Positions 7,708-15,828 of a stretch of DNA of 25,985 nucleotides are shown one piece after another (position 1 is the stretch's first letter; the number at the start of each line of letters is the position of its first letter). Source of the stretch: an uncultured Pseudomonadota bacterium (GTDB lineage: Bacteria; Pseudomonadota; Gammaproteobacteria; Xanthomonadales; Ahniellaceae); contig CALKUS010000064.1 of assembly GCA_937996755.1 (NCBI GenBank), forward strand, positions 1 to 25,985. The letters run 5' to 3'. The position numbers were made by a program, and so were the translations under genes. The notes under the pieces are model-generated. The model searched no databases. It was not told the origin of the DNA and saw only the letters and a list, made by a program, of their open reading frames with translations.

Positions 7708-7824
7708 ATCTGCCGACTTTCCAACGGCCGAGGCGCTAGGATGGCGCGCTTTTTCCGGGCGGCGCAGGCCCCGCCGGACCCCTCCGCCTTGAATCCGCGC
7801 GGTCGCCACCGCATTGTTGCCCCC

Positions 7825-8358
7825 ATGCCGAAGCTCACTATCCTCGAATTTCCCGACCCCAGACTGCGAACCAGGGCGCAGCCGGTCCAAGACGTGCCCG
7901 CGCTGGCGGGCCTGATCGACGACATGTTCGAGACCATGTACGCCGCCCCGGGCATCGGCCTGGCCGCCACCCAGGTCAACGTGCACCAGCGGTTCATGGT
8001 GATCGACGTGTCCGAGGGGAAGGACACGCCGCTGGTCTTCATCAACCCGGAGATCGTGTCCCGCGAGGGCGCGCAGGTCTACCAGGAGGGCTGCCTCTCG
8101 GTGCCGGGCATCTATGCCGACGTCGAGCGCGCCGACCGCATCCGCGTGCGCGCGCTGGACCGCGCCGGCAAGGCGTTCGAGATCGACGCGGACGGCCTGC
8201 TGGCGGTCTGCATCCAGCACGAGATGGACCACCTCGACGGCAAGGTGTTCATCGACTACCTCTCGCCGTTCAAGCGCGAGCAGGTGCGCAGGAAGCTCGA
8301 GAAGCAGCGCCGCAACCACGAGCCGGCGCGCGGCGAAACGGCCGAGCACGTCCTCTAG
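7825..8358 (+). CDS. def: Peptide deformylase
   Basis: A 177-residue metalloenzyme that removes the formyl group from the initiator methionine of nascent proteins. All three family motifs are intact: GIGLAATQ (43-50), EGCLS (88-92, metal ligand Cys90) and QHEMDHLDG (131-139, ligands His132 and His136, catalytic Glu133). The frame is open to an ATG at 7741, but homologues begin at the MPKLTILEFPDPRLR start used here, and the extra 28 residues are Arg/Pro low complexity. It is first in the def-fmt-rsmB block, with a 49-bp gap before fmt that carries a perfect palindrome. Confidence 0.97.
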   Translation: MPKLTILEFPDPRLRTRAQPVQDVPALAGLIDDMFETMYAAPGIGLAATQVNVHQRFMVIDVSEGKDTPLVFINPEIVSREGAQVYQEGCLSVPGIYADVERADRIRVRALDRAGKAFEIDADGLLAVCIQHEMDHLDGKVFIDYLSPFKREQVRRKLEKQRRNHEPARGETAEHVL

Positions 8359-8367
8359 CGATCACCC

Positions 8368-8387
8368 GCGGGCGCGATCGCGCCCGC
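8368..8387. repeat. 20-bp perfect palindrome between def and fmt
   Basis: GCGGGCGCGA is followed by its reverse complement TCGCGCCCGC, with GCGATCGC at the centre. It lies 9 nt after the def stop and 20 nt before the fmt start. There is no U-tract; mRNA processing or attenuation is possible. Confidence 0.6.
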
Positions 8388-8407
8388 CCACGACCGAGCG
8401 ACACCCG

Positions 8408-9352
8408 ATGAGCCGACCGCTGCGCCTGGTGTTCGCCGGTACGCCGCATTTCGCGTTGCCCGCGCTCGAAGCGGTGCTCGCGAGCGGCAACGAGCTGCGC
8501 GCCGTCTACACGCAACCCGACCGACCCGCGGGTCGCGGCCGCCAGCTCGCGGCGAGCCCGGTGAAGCAGCGCGCGATCGCGGCGGGCATACCCGTGCGGC
8601 AACCGGAATCGCTGCGCTTCCGGCCCGAGCTCGACGCGCTCGCGGAGCTCGAGCCCGACCTGATGATCGTGATCGCGTACGGCATGATCCTGTCGAAGAA
8701 GGCACTCGCGATCCCGAAGCACGGCTGCTGGAACCTGCATGCGTCGCTGCTGCCGCGCTGGCGCGGCGCCGCGCCGATCGCGCGCGCGCTGATGGCCGGC
8801 GACAGCGAGACCGGCGTCTGCCTGATGCAGATGGAAGCCGGTCTCGACACCGGCCCCGTGCTGCTCTCGCAACGCACGCCGATCGCGCCCGACGACGACG
8901 CAGCCACGCTGCACGATCGCCTCGCGGCGCTGTCCGCGCAGCTGACGAAGGACGGCCTCGCGCTGTTGCGCGCGGGGCTCAAGCCCGTCGCGCAGCCGCA
9001 GCCGGAGGCGGGCGTCACCTACGCGCACAAGCTCGAGAAGGGCGAGGCGCTGCTCGACCCGACGCGGCCCGCAGCCGAGCTCGAACGCCGCGTGCGCGCG
9101 CTCTACCCGTGGCCGATCGCGGAGATCGAGCTCGCCGGCGAGCGCGTGCGCGTGCACGGCGCGACGCTCGCGCCCGACGCCGCGCGCGGCGCGCCCGGTG
9201 ACGTCGTCGCGGCCGGCAAGGCCGGCATCGACGTCGCGACCGGGGACGGCACGCTGCGGCTCACGCGCGTGCAGCGCGCGGGCGGCCGCGCGATCGCCGC
9301 GGCCGACTACGTGAACGCGCGACCCGAACTGCGCGCGACCGCGGGCGCATGA
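8408..9352 (+). CDS. fmt: Methionyl-tRNA formyltransferase
   Basis: A 314-residue enzyme that formylates initiator Met-tRNA using 10-formyltetrahydrofolate, the partner reaction to deformylase. The N-terminal formyltransferase domain starts LRLVFAGTPHFA (5-16). The folate/catalytic motif NLHASLLPRWRGAAPI (109-124) holds Asn109 and His111, and Asp147 lies in the GLDTGP segment (145-150). A C-terminal OB-like tRNA-binding domain follows (about 205-310). Length matches the family. The ATG at 8408 is the family start; the frame stays open upstream through the 3' part of def by chance. Its stop overlaps the rsmB ATG by 4 bases (ATGA), implying translational coupling. Confidence 0.97.
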   Translation: MSRPLRLVFAGTPHFALPALEAVLASGNELRAVYTQPDRPAGRGRQLAASPVKQRAIAAGIPVRQPESLRFRPELDALAELEPDLMIVIAYGMILSKKALAIPKHGCWNLHASLLPRWRGAAPIARALMAGDSETGVCLMQMEAGLDTGPVLLSQRTPIAPDDDAATLHDRLAALSAQLTKDGLALLRAGLKPVAQPQPEAGVTYAHKLEKGEALLDPTRPAAELERRVRALYPWPIAEIELAGERVRVHGATLAPDAARGAPGDVVAAGKAGIDVATGDGTLRLTRVQRAGGRAIAAADYVNARPELRATAGA

Positions 9353-10683
9353 CGACCACCGAATCCGGCGGCAGGGTGCGCGCCGTGGCGGCCGGCGTGC
9401 TCGCGCGCGTCATCGAGGGCCACGCGCTCGACGCCGAGCTGCCCGCGGCCGACAAGGGCCTGAAGGATCCGCGCGATCGCGCGCTGCTGCGCGCCATCCT
9501 GTTCGCCGCACTGCGTCGCTTCTACCGCCTCGACGCGCTGCTTTCGCGCCTGCTCACGCAGCCGATCGCCGCGCTCGACCGTCGCGTGCAGGCGCTGCTG
9601 CTGGTCGGCCTGGCGCAGCTAGACGCCGAGATCACGCCGCCGTACGCGGCCGTGTCGGGCACGGTCGACGCCGCGCGCGTGCTCGGCCGCACGCAACTGT
9701 CCGGGCTCGTGAACGCCGTGATGCGAAGGTTCCAGCGCGAAGGCGCGGCGCTCGCAGCAGGCTTGCCCGACGACGACCAGGTGCGGCACGACCATCCGCG
9801 CTGGCTGCTCGACCTCATCAAGCGCGACTGGCCCGACCATTGGCAGGAGATCGTCGCCGCGAACAATGCGCCGGCGCCGATGTGGCTGCGCGCGAACCGC
9901 CGGCGCAACTCGCGCGACGCGTATCGCGACGTGCTCGACGCGGTCGAGGTCGGTGCCGAGACGGACGACCTGCTGCCCGACGCGCTGCGCCTGCGCGAGC
10001 CCCGCGATCCGTCCGAGCTGCCCGGCTTCGCCGACGGCGACGTGTCGGTGCAGGACGGCGCGCCGCAGCTCGCGGTGGACGTGCTCGCGCCCGCGCCGGG
10101 CCACCGCGTGCTCGACGCGTGCGCCGCACCCGGCGGCAAGGCCGCGCACATCCTCGAGCGCGAGCCGCGCATCGATTCGCTGCTCGCGCTCGACGTGAAG
10201 AAGGACCGCGCCGAGCTGATCCGCGCCACGTTCAAGCGCCTGAAGCTCGGCGCGACCGTGAAGGTGGGCAATGCCACGCAGCCGTCGGGCTGGTGGGACA
10301 ACAAGCCGTACGACCGCATCCTGGTCGACGCGCCGTGCTCGGGGACGGGCGTGATCCGCCGCCATCCCGACATCCGGCTGCTGCGCCGCGCGGATGACGT
10401 CGAAGCGCTCTGCGCGCTGCAGGACGCGCTGCTCGACGCGCTCTGGCCTTTGCTGGCCCCGGGGGGGCGGCTAGTCTATGCCACCTGCTCGGTGCTCAGC
10501 GATGAAAACGAACGGCGCATCGCCGCATTCCTCGACCGCACACCGGGCGCTGTGGCGCGCGACGCCGTGCCGGCGGGATTCGGCCGGCGCACCGGGCACG
10601 GACGGCAGAACCTGCCGGGCGAACGCGGCATGGACGGCTTCTACTACGCCGTCCTCGAGCACCGCGCGCCGCCGCCGGCCTGA
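9349..10683 (+). CDS. rsmB: 16S rRNA (cytosine967-C5)-methyltransferase
   Basis: A 444-residue RsmB/Sun protein that methylates C967 of 16S rRNA using SAM. The N-terminal NusB-like RNA-binding domain occupies about residues 8-140. The Rossmann methyltransferase domain has DACAAPGGK (256-264, SAM binding), DAPCSGTG (327-334, Cys330) and YATCS (377-381, Cys380); in RCMT enzymes these two cysteines serve product release and nucleophilic attack. The C-terminus has the usual GMDGFYYAVL ending. ATG overlaps the fmt stop. A GC-repeat stretch (CGCGCGCCGCCGCCGG) just before the stop leads directly into the next frame. Confidence 0.97.
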   Translation: MTTTESGGRVRAVAAGVLARVIEGHALDAELPAADKGLKDPRDRALLRAILFAALRRFYRLDALLSRLLTQPIAALDRRVQALLLVGLAQLDAEITPPYAAVSGTVDAARVLGRTQLSGLVNAVMRRFQREGAALAAGLPDDDQVRHDHPRWLLDLIKRDWPDHWQEIVAANNAPAPMWLRANRRRNSRDAYRDVLDAVEVGAETDDLLPDALRLREPRDPSELPGFADGDVSVQDGAPQLAVDVLAPAPGHRVLDACAAPGGKAAHILEREPRIDSLLALDVKKDRAELIRATFKRLKLGATVKVGNATQPSGWWDNKPYDRILVDAPCSGTGVIRRHPDIRLLRRADDVEALCALQDALLDALWPLLAPGGRLVYATCSVLSDENERRIAAFLDRTPGAVARDAVPAGFGRRTGHGRQNLPGERGMDGFYYAVLEHRAPPPA

Positions 10684-10699
10684 GCGCTTCGCCGCGCTC

Positions 10700-11200
10700 G
10701 TGCTCGCCGCGCTGCTGGCGGCGTGCGCGCGCGGGCCGGCACCCGCGGCGAGCGTGCGTGCGGCCGAAGTCGTCGCGGAGCCGGCACCCGCGCTCACCGC
10801 GACACTGCAGCTCGATCTTTCCCCGACCATGCTCGAGGCGCTCGAGCGCGGCATCCCGCTGCGCCTGGTGTTCGCGCTGCGTCGCGACGGCGGCGACGGC
10901 ACGCTCGTCGCGCGCCCCGCGCTGGAGCTGCGCTACGCGCCGCTGGCACAGCAGTTCCTGCTCGCGGACGACAGCGGCACCACGCGCTCGTTCGCGCGCC
11001 GCACGCAGCTGCTCGCCGCGCTCGATCGCGTGCGCCTGCCGTTGCCGCCGGAGTGGGCCGACGCACCGGCGGGCGCGCACTACGTGCTGCGCCTGCGCCT
11101 GGACGACGCCGCGTTGCCCGGCCCCTTGCGCCTGCCGGCGCTCGTGTCGCGCGACTGGCGCCTCGCCAGCGACGAGTACGCGTGGCACGCGCCGGGCTGA
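10700..11200 (+). CDS. DUF4390-type exported/lipoprotein-like protein (start uncertain)
   Basis: A protein in the position of DUF4390, between rsmB and an NtrY kinase, with the expected small beta-rich domain. A hydrophobic stretch ending in the lipobox-like LLAAC precedes a mature part of about 155 residues. The signal would need the RRRRPERF basic residues at its front. However, between the rsmB stop and the hydrophobic core the only common start is GTG at 10700, which leaves a signal without a basic N-region. The frame stays open upstream inside rsmB to an ATG-like start near 10478, giving an implausible Ser/Thr/Arg-rich extension. A non-canonical start, coupling to rsmB or a sequencing error are all possible. 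Family by context and length; function unknown. Confidence 0.7.
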   Translation: MLAALLAACARGPAPAASVRAAEVVAEPAPALTATLQLDLSPTMLEALERGIPLRLVFALRRDGGDGTLVARPALELRYAPLAQQFLLADDSGTTRSFARRTQLLAALDRVRLPLPPEWADAPAGAHYVLRLRLDDAALPGPLRLPALVSRDWRLASDEYAWHAPG

Positions 11201-13341
11201 CGCGGCTCGCGCTGACGGCGCTCCCGGCCACGGCGCTGCTGGCGCTCGTGTTCGCGGCGCTGTTCCTCGCGGGCGACGCGCAGAGCGACGTGTCGCGCCT
11301 CGGGCGCTGGTCGCCGTGGCTGTTCGGCGGCGCGCTGGCCGCCGTGCTCGTACTGCTCGCGACGCTCGTGCGCCAGCTGGTGGTGCTGTTGCGCGAGCGC
11401 CGCGCGGGCGCGCCCGGCGCGCGCCTCACCGCGCGCACCGCGCTCGCGCTCGTGCTGATTGCGTTGCCACCGGTGCTGCTCGTCTACGGTTTCGCGCTGA
11501 AGTTCCTCGAAGGCACGGTGGACTCGTGGTTCAACGTGCGCATCGAGCAGGCGCTCGACGACGCGCTCGCGCTCGGCCAGATCCACGTCGGCAGCGAAAC
11601 CGATCGCGCGTCGCGCACGGTCGCGGCGCTGGCCGGCGAGCTGGCGTCGCGCGCCCCCGCCGAGCGCCAGGGCATGCTCGATCGCGCGCTCGACGCGACG
11701 GGCGCGATGCAGCTCGCGCTGTTCTCGGCCGACGGCGCGCCGCTCGCATCCGCGGCATCCGATGCGCGCCTGCTGCTGCCGACGCCGCCCGACCAGGCGC
11801 AGCTCGTGCGCGCGCTCGCCGGCGCGTCGGACGCGCACTCCGAGCCGCTCGGCGACGACCTCGCGATCCGCGTGCTGCGCGGCGTCGACGCCGGCACCGT
11901 GCTGCAGGCGATGTTCCCGCTGTCCGCACGCGTACAACCGCTCGCGCGCAACATCCAGGACAGCTACCACGCATACCAGCGGCTGAAATACCTGCGCGAC
12001 GCATTGAAGCTCACGTTCACGCTGATCCTCTCCGCCGTCGTGCTGCTCTCGATCCTGCTCGCCGTGCTCGCGGCGATCGCGGTCGCGCGACGCCAGGTGG
12101 CGCCGATCGCGCGGCTGGCGCGCGCGACGCGCGACGTCGCGGCCGGGCGTTACGGCAGCGTGCTGCCGCCGGGCGGCGACGACGAGCTCGGTTTCCTCAC
12201 CGAATCCTTCAACCGGATGACCGGCGAGCTGGCGAGCGCGAGCGCGCAGGCGCGCGCCAGCCAGGCGCAGACGGAAGCGCAGCGCGCCTACCTCGAAACG
12301 GTGCTGGAGCGGTTGTCGTCGGGCGTCGTGACGGTCGACGGCAGCGGCGCGCTGCGCACCGCGAACGCGGCCGCGGGCGCGATCCTCGGCGCGGAGCTCG
12401 ACGACCACGTCGGCCAGCCGCTGCGCGCGCTCGTCGCGCGCGACGCCGCGCTCTCGCCGTTCGTCGAGCGCATCGAGTCGCGGCGTCGCGAAGGCCGCCG
12501 CGAATGGCGCGAGGAGCTGCGGCTCGAACGCGAATCCGGCGCGCAGGTGCTCATGCTGCGCGCGGCATCGATTCCAGAGCCTCGTCCAGCCGATGGACCC
12601 GGCGTCACGAGCAGCGATTGGACGGTCATGGTATTCGACGACCAGACGCTCGTGAACCAGGCGCAGCGCGAGGCGGCGTGGGCCGAGGTTGCGCGGCGGC
12701 TCGCGCACGAGGTGAAGAACCCGCTCACGCCGATCCAGCTCGCCGCCGAGCGCCTGCGCCATCGGCTCGGCGGCAAGCTCGACGCGGCCGACGAAGGCGT
12801 GCTCGAGAAGAGCACGCACACGATCGTCGCCCAGGTCGAGGCGCTGAAAGGGCTGGTGAACGCGTTCGGCGAATATGCGCGCGAGGCGCCCCTGCGGCTG
12901 GTGCCGGTCGCGTTGAACGACATCGTGGGCGAAGTGCTCGACCTCTACGACCACGACCAGCAGATCGTGCTCGTCCGATCGCTCGCGCCGGCGCGGCCGC
13001 GGGTGCGCGGCGACGCCGGCCGGCTGCGCCAGTTGCTGCACAACCTCCTGAAGAACGCGATCGAGGCGAGCGCCGGCACGCCCGAGCTCGAAGTGGCCAC
13101 GCGCGTGCGCGAGCACGACGGCCGGCGCAGCGTGGAGCTCGACGTGGCCGATCGCGGCCCCGGCCTGCCGCCCGGTTTCGACGACACGTGGTTCGAGCCG
13201 TATCGCACGAACAAGCCGCGCGGCACCGGCCTCGGCCTCGCGGTGGTGCGCAAGATCGTCGAGGAGCACGGTGCGACGGTGCGCGCCGAGAATCGCGACG
13301 GCGGCGGCGCGCGCTTCGTGGTGGTGTTCGCGGAAGCCTGA
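11182..13341 (+). CDS. ntrY: NtrY-like membrane sensor histidine kinase
   Basis: A 719-residue membrane kinase matching the usual NtrY length and layout. Transmembrane segments lie near 8-30, 44-70, 86-106 and 276-302, with a periplasmic sensing domain of about 170 residues between the third and fourth. HAMP follows (about 303-348), then a PAS domain (about 365-490). The HisKA box RRLAHEVKNPLTPIQLAAERL spans 505-525, with phospho-acceptor His509. The ATPase domain shows the N-box NLLKNAIEA (621-629), DVADRGPGL (654-662) and GTGLGLAVVRKIVEEHG (681-697). The GTG start at 11182 overlaps the DUF4390 stop by 19 bases and gives a typical N-terminus. Its cognate NtrX is normally adjacent, but here the NtrX-like gene begins at 18595. 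The stimulus is unknown. Confidence 0.93.
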   Translation: MARAGLTRLALTALPATALLALVFAALFLAGDAQSDVSRLGRWSPWLFGGALAAVLVLLATLVRQLVVLLRERRAGAPGARLTARTALALVLIALPPVLLVYGFALKFLEGTVDSWFNVRIEQALDDALALGQIHVGSETDRASRTVAALAGELASRAPAERQGMLDRALDATGAMQLALFSADGAPLASAASDARLLLPTPPDQAQLVRALAGASDAHSEPLGDDLAIRVLRGVDAGTVLQAMFPLSARVQPLARNIQDSYHAYQRLKYLRDALKLTFTLILSAVVLLSILLAVLAAIAVARRQVAPIARLARATRDVAAGRYGSVLPPGGDDELGFLTESFNRMTGELASASAQARASQAQTEAQRAYLETVLERLSSGVVTVDGSGALRTANAAAGAILGAELDDHVGQPLRALVARDAALSPFVERIESRRREGRREWREELRLERESGAQVLMLRAASIPEPRPADGPGVTSSDWTVMVFDDQTLVNQAQREAAWAEVARRLAHEVKNPLTPIQLAAERLRHRLGGKLDAADEGVLEKSTHTIVAQVEALKGLVNAFGEYAREAPLRLVPVALNDIVGEVLDLYDHDQQIVLVRSLAPARPRVRGDAGRLRQLLHNLLKNAIEASAGTPELEVATRVREHDGRRSVELDVADRGPGLPPGFDDTWFEPYRTNKPRGTGLGLAVVRKIVEEHGATVRAENRDGGGARFVVVFAEA

Positions 13342-13345
13342 CGCG

Positions 13346-13678
13346 TCAGGCCGGCTGCCGGCCGGTGCGCATCCAGCGGAACGCGTAGTCCAGCGTGCGC
13401 GTGCGCCGGCCCTTCTGCAGGCGCTCGCTTTCGAAGCGCGCCACGCCGCCGTCGCGTGGCACTGCCACGCTGGCCACCATGTAGCCGGGCGTCATGAGCA
13501 GGAACACGTCCTCTTCCTGCTCGGGGATCCAGCAGTACAGCACGCAGCGCAGCGGGTCGACGCCATGCAGGCGCAGGCAATCCGAAACCGCGGGAATGCG
13601 CCCGCCACGGAGGGCCTCGGTGGAGCCGACGACTTCGTCGTAGCGATCGCGCCGGCTCGCGGGCTTCGCGGCAGTCAT
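13346..13678 (-). CDS. Hypothetical protein, 110 residues
   Basis: I do not recognise this small soluble protein. It has no signal peptide or membrane segment, contains two cysteines in a CLRLHGVDPLRC segment (about 34-45), and has a basic C-terminus rich in Arg. Its stop lies 4 nt from the convergent ntrY stop. ATG at 13678; the Shine-Dalgarno is weak. The full-length ATG-to-stop frame fills the gap neatly and its composition looks protein-like, but a high-GC chance frame cannot be excluded without homologues. Confidence 0.6.
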   Translation of the reverse strand: MTAAKPASRRDRYDEVVGSTEALRGGRIPAVSDCLRLHGVDPLRCVLYCWIPEQEEDVFLLMTPGYMVASVAVPRDGGVARFESERLQKGRRTRTLDYAFRWMRTGRQPA

Positions 13679-13700
13679 GCGCGAAGCCTACGCGAAACGC

Positions 13701-13721
13701 GGCGGCCCGGTCACGGCCGCC
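13701..13721 (-). terminator. Possible terminator between the two small minus-strand genes
   Basis: GGCGGCC (13701-13707) and GGCCGCC (13715-13721) form a 7-bp stem with a 7-base loop, 15 nt past the 90-residue gene's stop. On the minus strand it is followed by GCGTTTCGCG, a poor U-tract. Confidence 0.35.
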
Positions 13722-13736
13722 CGCGTGCGCTGCCGG

Positions 13737-14009
13737 TCAGTTGCCGGCGACTGCGTCGATCGCATCGAGCTTGATCACGATGCGGCCGTATTCCTGGTTG
13801 CGCACGACCACGGCGTCGCTGCCGATCGCGACGACGCCGCCGCCGATCGCCTGGCCGTGCACGTGGAACATGAGTCCCTTCTTCTCGGTCATGCTCTTCT
13901 CGAGCAGCGCGCGGACCTCGGCCTTGAAGTCCTTCGCGGGCGCGCCGGCTTCCTGGGCGTTGGCGGTCACGGCGGTGGCGAGCAGCAGGGCGGCGAACGG
14001 AAAGCGCAT
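13737..14009 (-). CDS. Small exported protein with Sm-like beta pattern
   Basis: A 90-residue protein with a clear Sec signal (MRFPFAALLLATAVTANA, predicted cut before QEAG) and an excellent Shine-Dalgarno GAGGAG 6 nt before the ATG at 14009. A short helix-like, charged part (about 27-45) is followed by alternating hydrophobic strands (48-88). The pattern of G-G-x-V, D-x-V-V-V and I-V-I-K-L-x-x-I resembles the five-stranded Sm/LSm fold. That similarity is my reading of the pattern, not a search result. I do not recognise a family. It is divergent from the glycosyltransferase cassette. Confidence 0.8.
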   Translation of the reverse strand: MRFPFAALLLATAVTANAQEAGAPAKDFKAEVRALLEKSMTEKKGLMFHVHGQAIGGGVVAIGSDAVVVRNQEYGRIVIKLDAIDAVAGN

Positions 14010-14098
14010 GGGTTTCTCCTCGTGGCTGGCGGGGCGCGGCGCGCCCATCGGACGGGGATACGCAACGACGCGGCGCGAGCGGGCGCACCGGGCGCACC

Positions 14099-14104
14099 TA
14101 TACT
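14099..14104 (+). promoter_or_regulatory. Candidate -10 box for the glycosyltransferase cassette
   Basis: TATACT lies 28 nt before the ATG at 14133, in the context CCTATACTGCGGG. The same CTATACTGC appears before rpoD at the same distance. No good -35 is seen at 16-18 bp. Confidence 0.45.
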
Positions 14105-14132
14105 GCGGGCCTTCCCGCTTCGTGGTGCCGCA

Positions 14133-15827
14133 ATGCCCTGGACCGCCAGCCGTCGACGCGACTTGTGGCTGCTGTTCGCGTTCGCGCTCGTCATGCTCGG
14201 CGCAGGCATCGGGTTGCGCGACCCGTGGCCGGCCGACGAGCCGCGCTTCGCGCTCGTCGCGAAGCAGATGGTCGACAGCGGCCAGTACCTGATCCCGCAT
14301 CGCGGCATCGAGCTCTACTCCGACAAGCCGCCCACGTTCATGTGGATGCAGGCGGCCGCGTTCCACCTGACCGGCAACTGGCGCATCGCGTTCCTGCTGC
14401 CGTCGCTGCTCGCGGCGCTCGGTACGCTGGCGCTCGTCTACGACCTTGCCCGCCGATTGGCCACGCACCGTGCGGGGATTCTCGCCGCGGCGATGCTCTG
14501 CACCTGCATCCACTTTTCCTTCCAGGCGAAGGCCGCGCAGATCGACGCGACGATCACGTTCTGGATCACGCTCTCCGCATACGGCTTGTTGCGCCACCTG
14601 CTGCGCGGCCCCGACTGGCGCTGGTGGTTCATCGGCTGGGCCGCGGCGGGCGCCGGCATCATCACGAAAGGCGTCGGCTTCCTCGCGCTGCTGCTGCTGG
14701 TGCCGTACGCGTTCGCGCGCATCCGCCGTTGGCCGCTGCCGGCGATCCCGCTGCGCGACTGGCGCTGGTACGCCGCGCCGCTGGCGCTCGCGGGCGTCGT
14801 GGCGCTGTGGATCGTGCCGCTCGTGGCGAGCGCGTACGGCGGGAACGATCCCGCCTTGCGCGCGTATGCGGACGACCTGCTGTTCCGGCAGACGGCGTCG
14901 CGTTACGCGAATCCGTGGCACCACGTGCAACCGTGGTGGTACTACCTCCCGATCGTCCTGCTCCTGTGGCTGCCGTGGTCGGCGCTGCTGCCGTGGACCA
15001 CATTCGCCTGGGCACGACGCTGGCGCCGTCGCGATGCGCACGTGCTGCTGCCGCTGGCCTGGGCGGTGCTCGTCGTGGTGTTCTTCTCGTTCTCGCCCGG
15101 CAAGCGCGACGTGTACATCCTGCCGGTGCTGCCGATCGCCTGCGTCGCGACGGCACCGCTGCTGCCCGGGCTGCTGCGCAAGGCGTCGGTGCAGCGCACG
15201 CTGTTCGCGCTCGCCGTGCTGATCGGCGGCGCGCTCGCGGCGGGCGCGGCCTGGGCGTGGCTCGGCGAGCCTTCGTTCGAGAAGAAGCTCGCGGCCACGC
15301 GCGACATCGCACCGTGGGGCCTCGTGTTCGCGATCGGCGCCGTCACGCTCGTCGTCGCCGCGTTCGCGCGACCGCGGCGCGGCGCGCTCGCCTGGGCGAC
15401 GTTCGCGTTCGCGTTGTGGACCCTGTACGGGTTCTGGGGCTATCCGCTGCTCAACGACGCGCGCTCGGCGCGCGGCGTGATGCAGCGCGCGGGCGCGCTG
15501 ATCGGTTCCGACGGCGAGCTCGCGCTCGTCGCGTACAAGGAGCAGAACCTGCTGCTCGCCGACCGGCCGGTGCGCGAATGGGGCTTCCTCACCGACTGGG
15601 ACACGCAGCGGCGCAGCGCCGTGGCGTGGCTGCAGGAAGCGCCCGGGAAGCGCCACGTATTCATCCTCGAGGCAGCGCTCGGCGACTGCATCGACCGGAC
15701 CAGGCTGCACGACGCCGGCCTCGCGAACCGCCGGCGCTGGTACGTGTTCGGCGCCGATGCCGTGATTCCCGGCTGCGTCGATACCGCGAAGACCGGTTCC
15801 TACGATCCGCTCGACGAGCAGGGTTGA
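14133..15827 (+). CDS. PMT_2/ArnT-family membrane glycosyltransferase
   Basis: A 564-residue polytopic membrane protein of the GT39/GT83 (PMT_2, ArnT-like) type, which transfers a sugar from a polyprenyl-phosphate donor on the periplasmic side. The first TM (10-28) is followed by the catalytic acidic loop DPWPADEPRFA (30-40, Asp35-Glu36) and SDKPP (63-67), a standard family arrangement. About ten more hydrophobic segments follow, then a soluble C-terminal part (from about 450). The ATG at 14133 places the first TM correctly. The next gene begins 1 nt after its stop. No arnB/C/A/D donor genes are in the window, so the sugar and acceptor cannot be stated; lipid A, O-antigen or another envelope glycan are candidates. 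Confidence 0.88.
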   Translation: MPWTASRRRDLWLLFAFALVMLGAGIGLRDPWPADEPRFALVAKQMVDSGQYLIPHRGIELYSDKPPTFMWMQAAAFHLTGNWRIAFLLPSLLAALGTLALVYDLARRLATHRAGILAAAMLCTCIHFSFQAKAAQIDATITFWITLSAYGLLRHLLRGPDWRWWFIGWAAAGAGIITKGVGFLALLLLVPYAFARIRRWPLPAIPLRDWRWYAAPLALAGVVALWIVPLVASAYGGNDPALRAYADDLLFRQTASRYANPWHHVQPWWYYLPIVLLLWLPWSALLPWTTFAWARRWRRRDAHVLLPLAWAVLVVVFFSFSPGKRDVYILPVLPIACVATAPLLPGLLRKASVQRTLFALAVLIGGALAAGAAWAWLGEPSFEKKLAATRDIAPWGLVFAIGAVTLVVAAFARPRRGALAWATFAFALWTLYGFWGYPLLNDARSARGVMQRAGALIGSDGELALVAYKEQNLLLADRPVREWGFLTDWDTQRRSAVAWLQEAPGKRHVFILEAALGDCIDRTRLHDAGLANRRRWYVFGADAVIPGCVDTAKTGSYDPLDEQG

Positions 15828-15828
15828 G

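Noticed and set aside
10758..13388. Long plus-strand frame overlapping the NtrY-like gene
   Set aside because: Arg/Ala-rich shadow of the kinase in another frame, with no domain signature.
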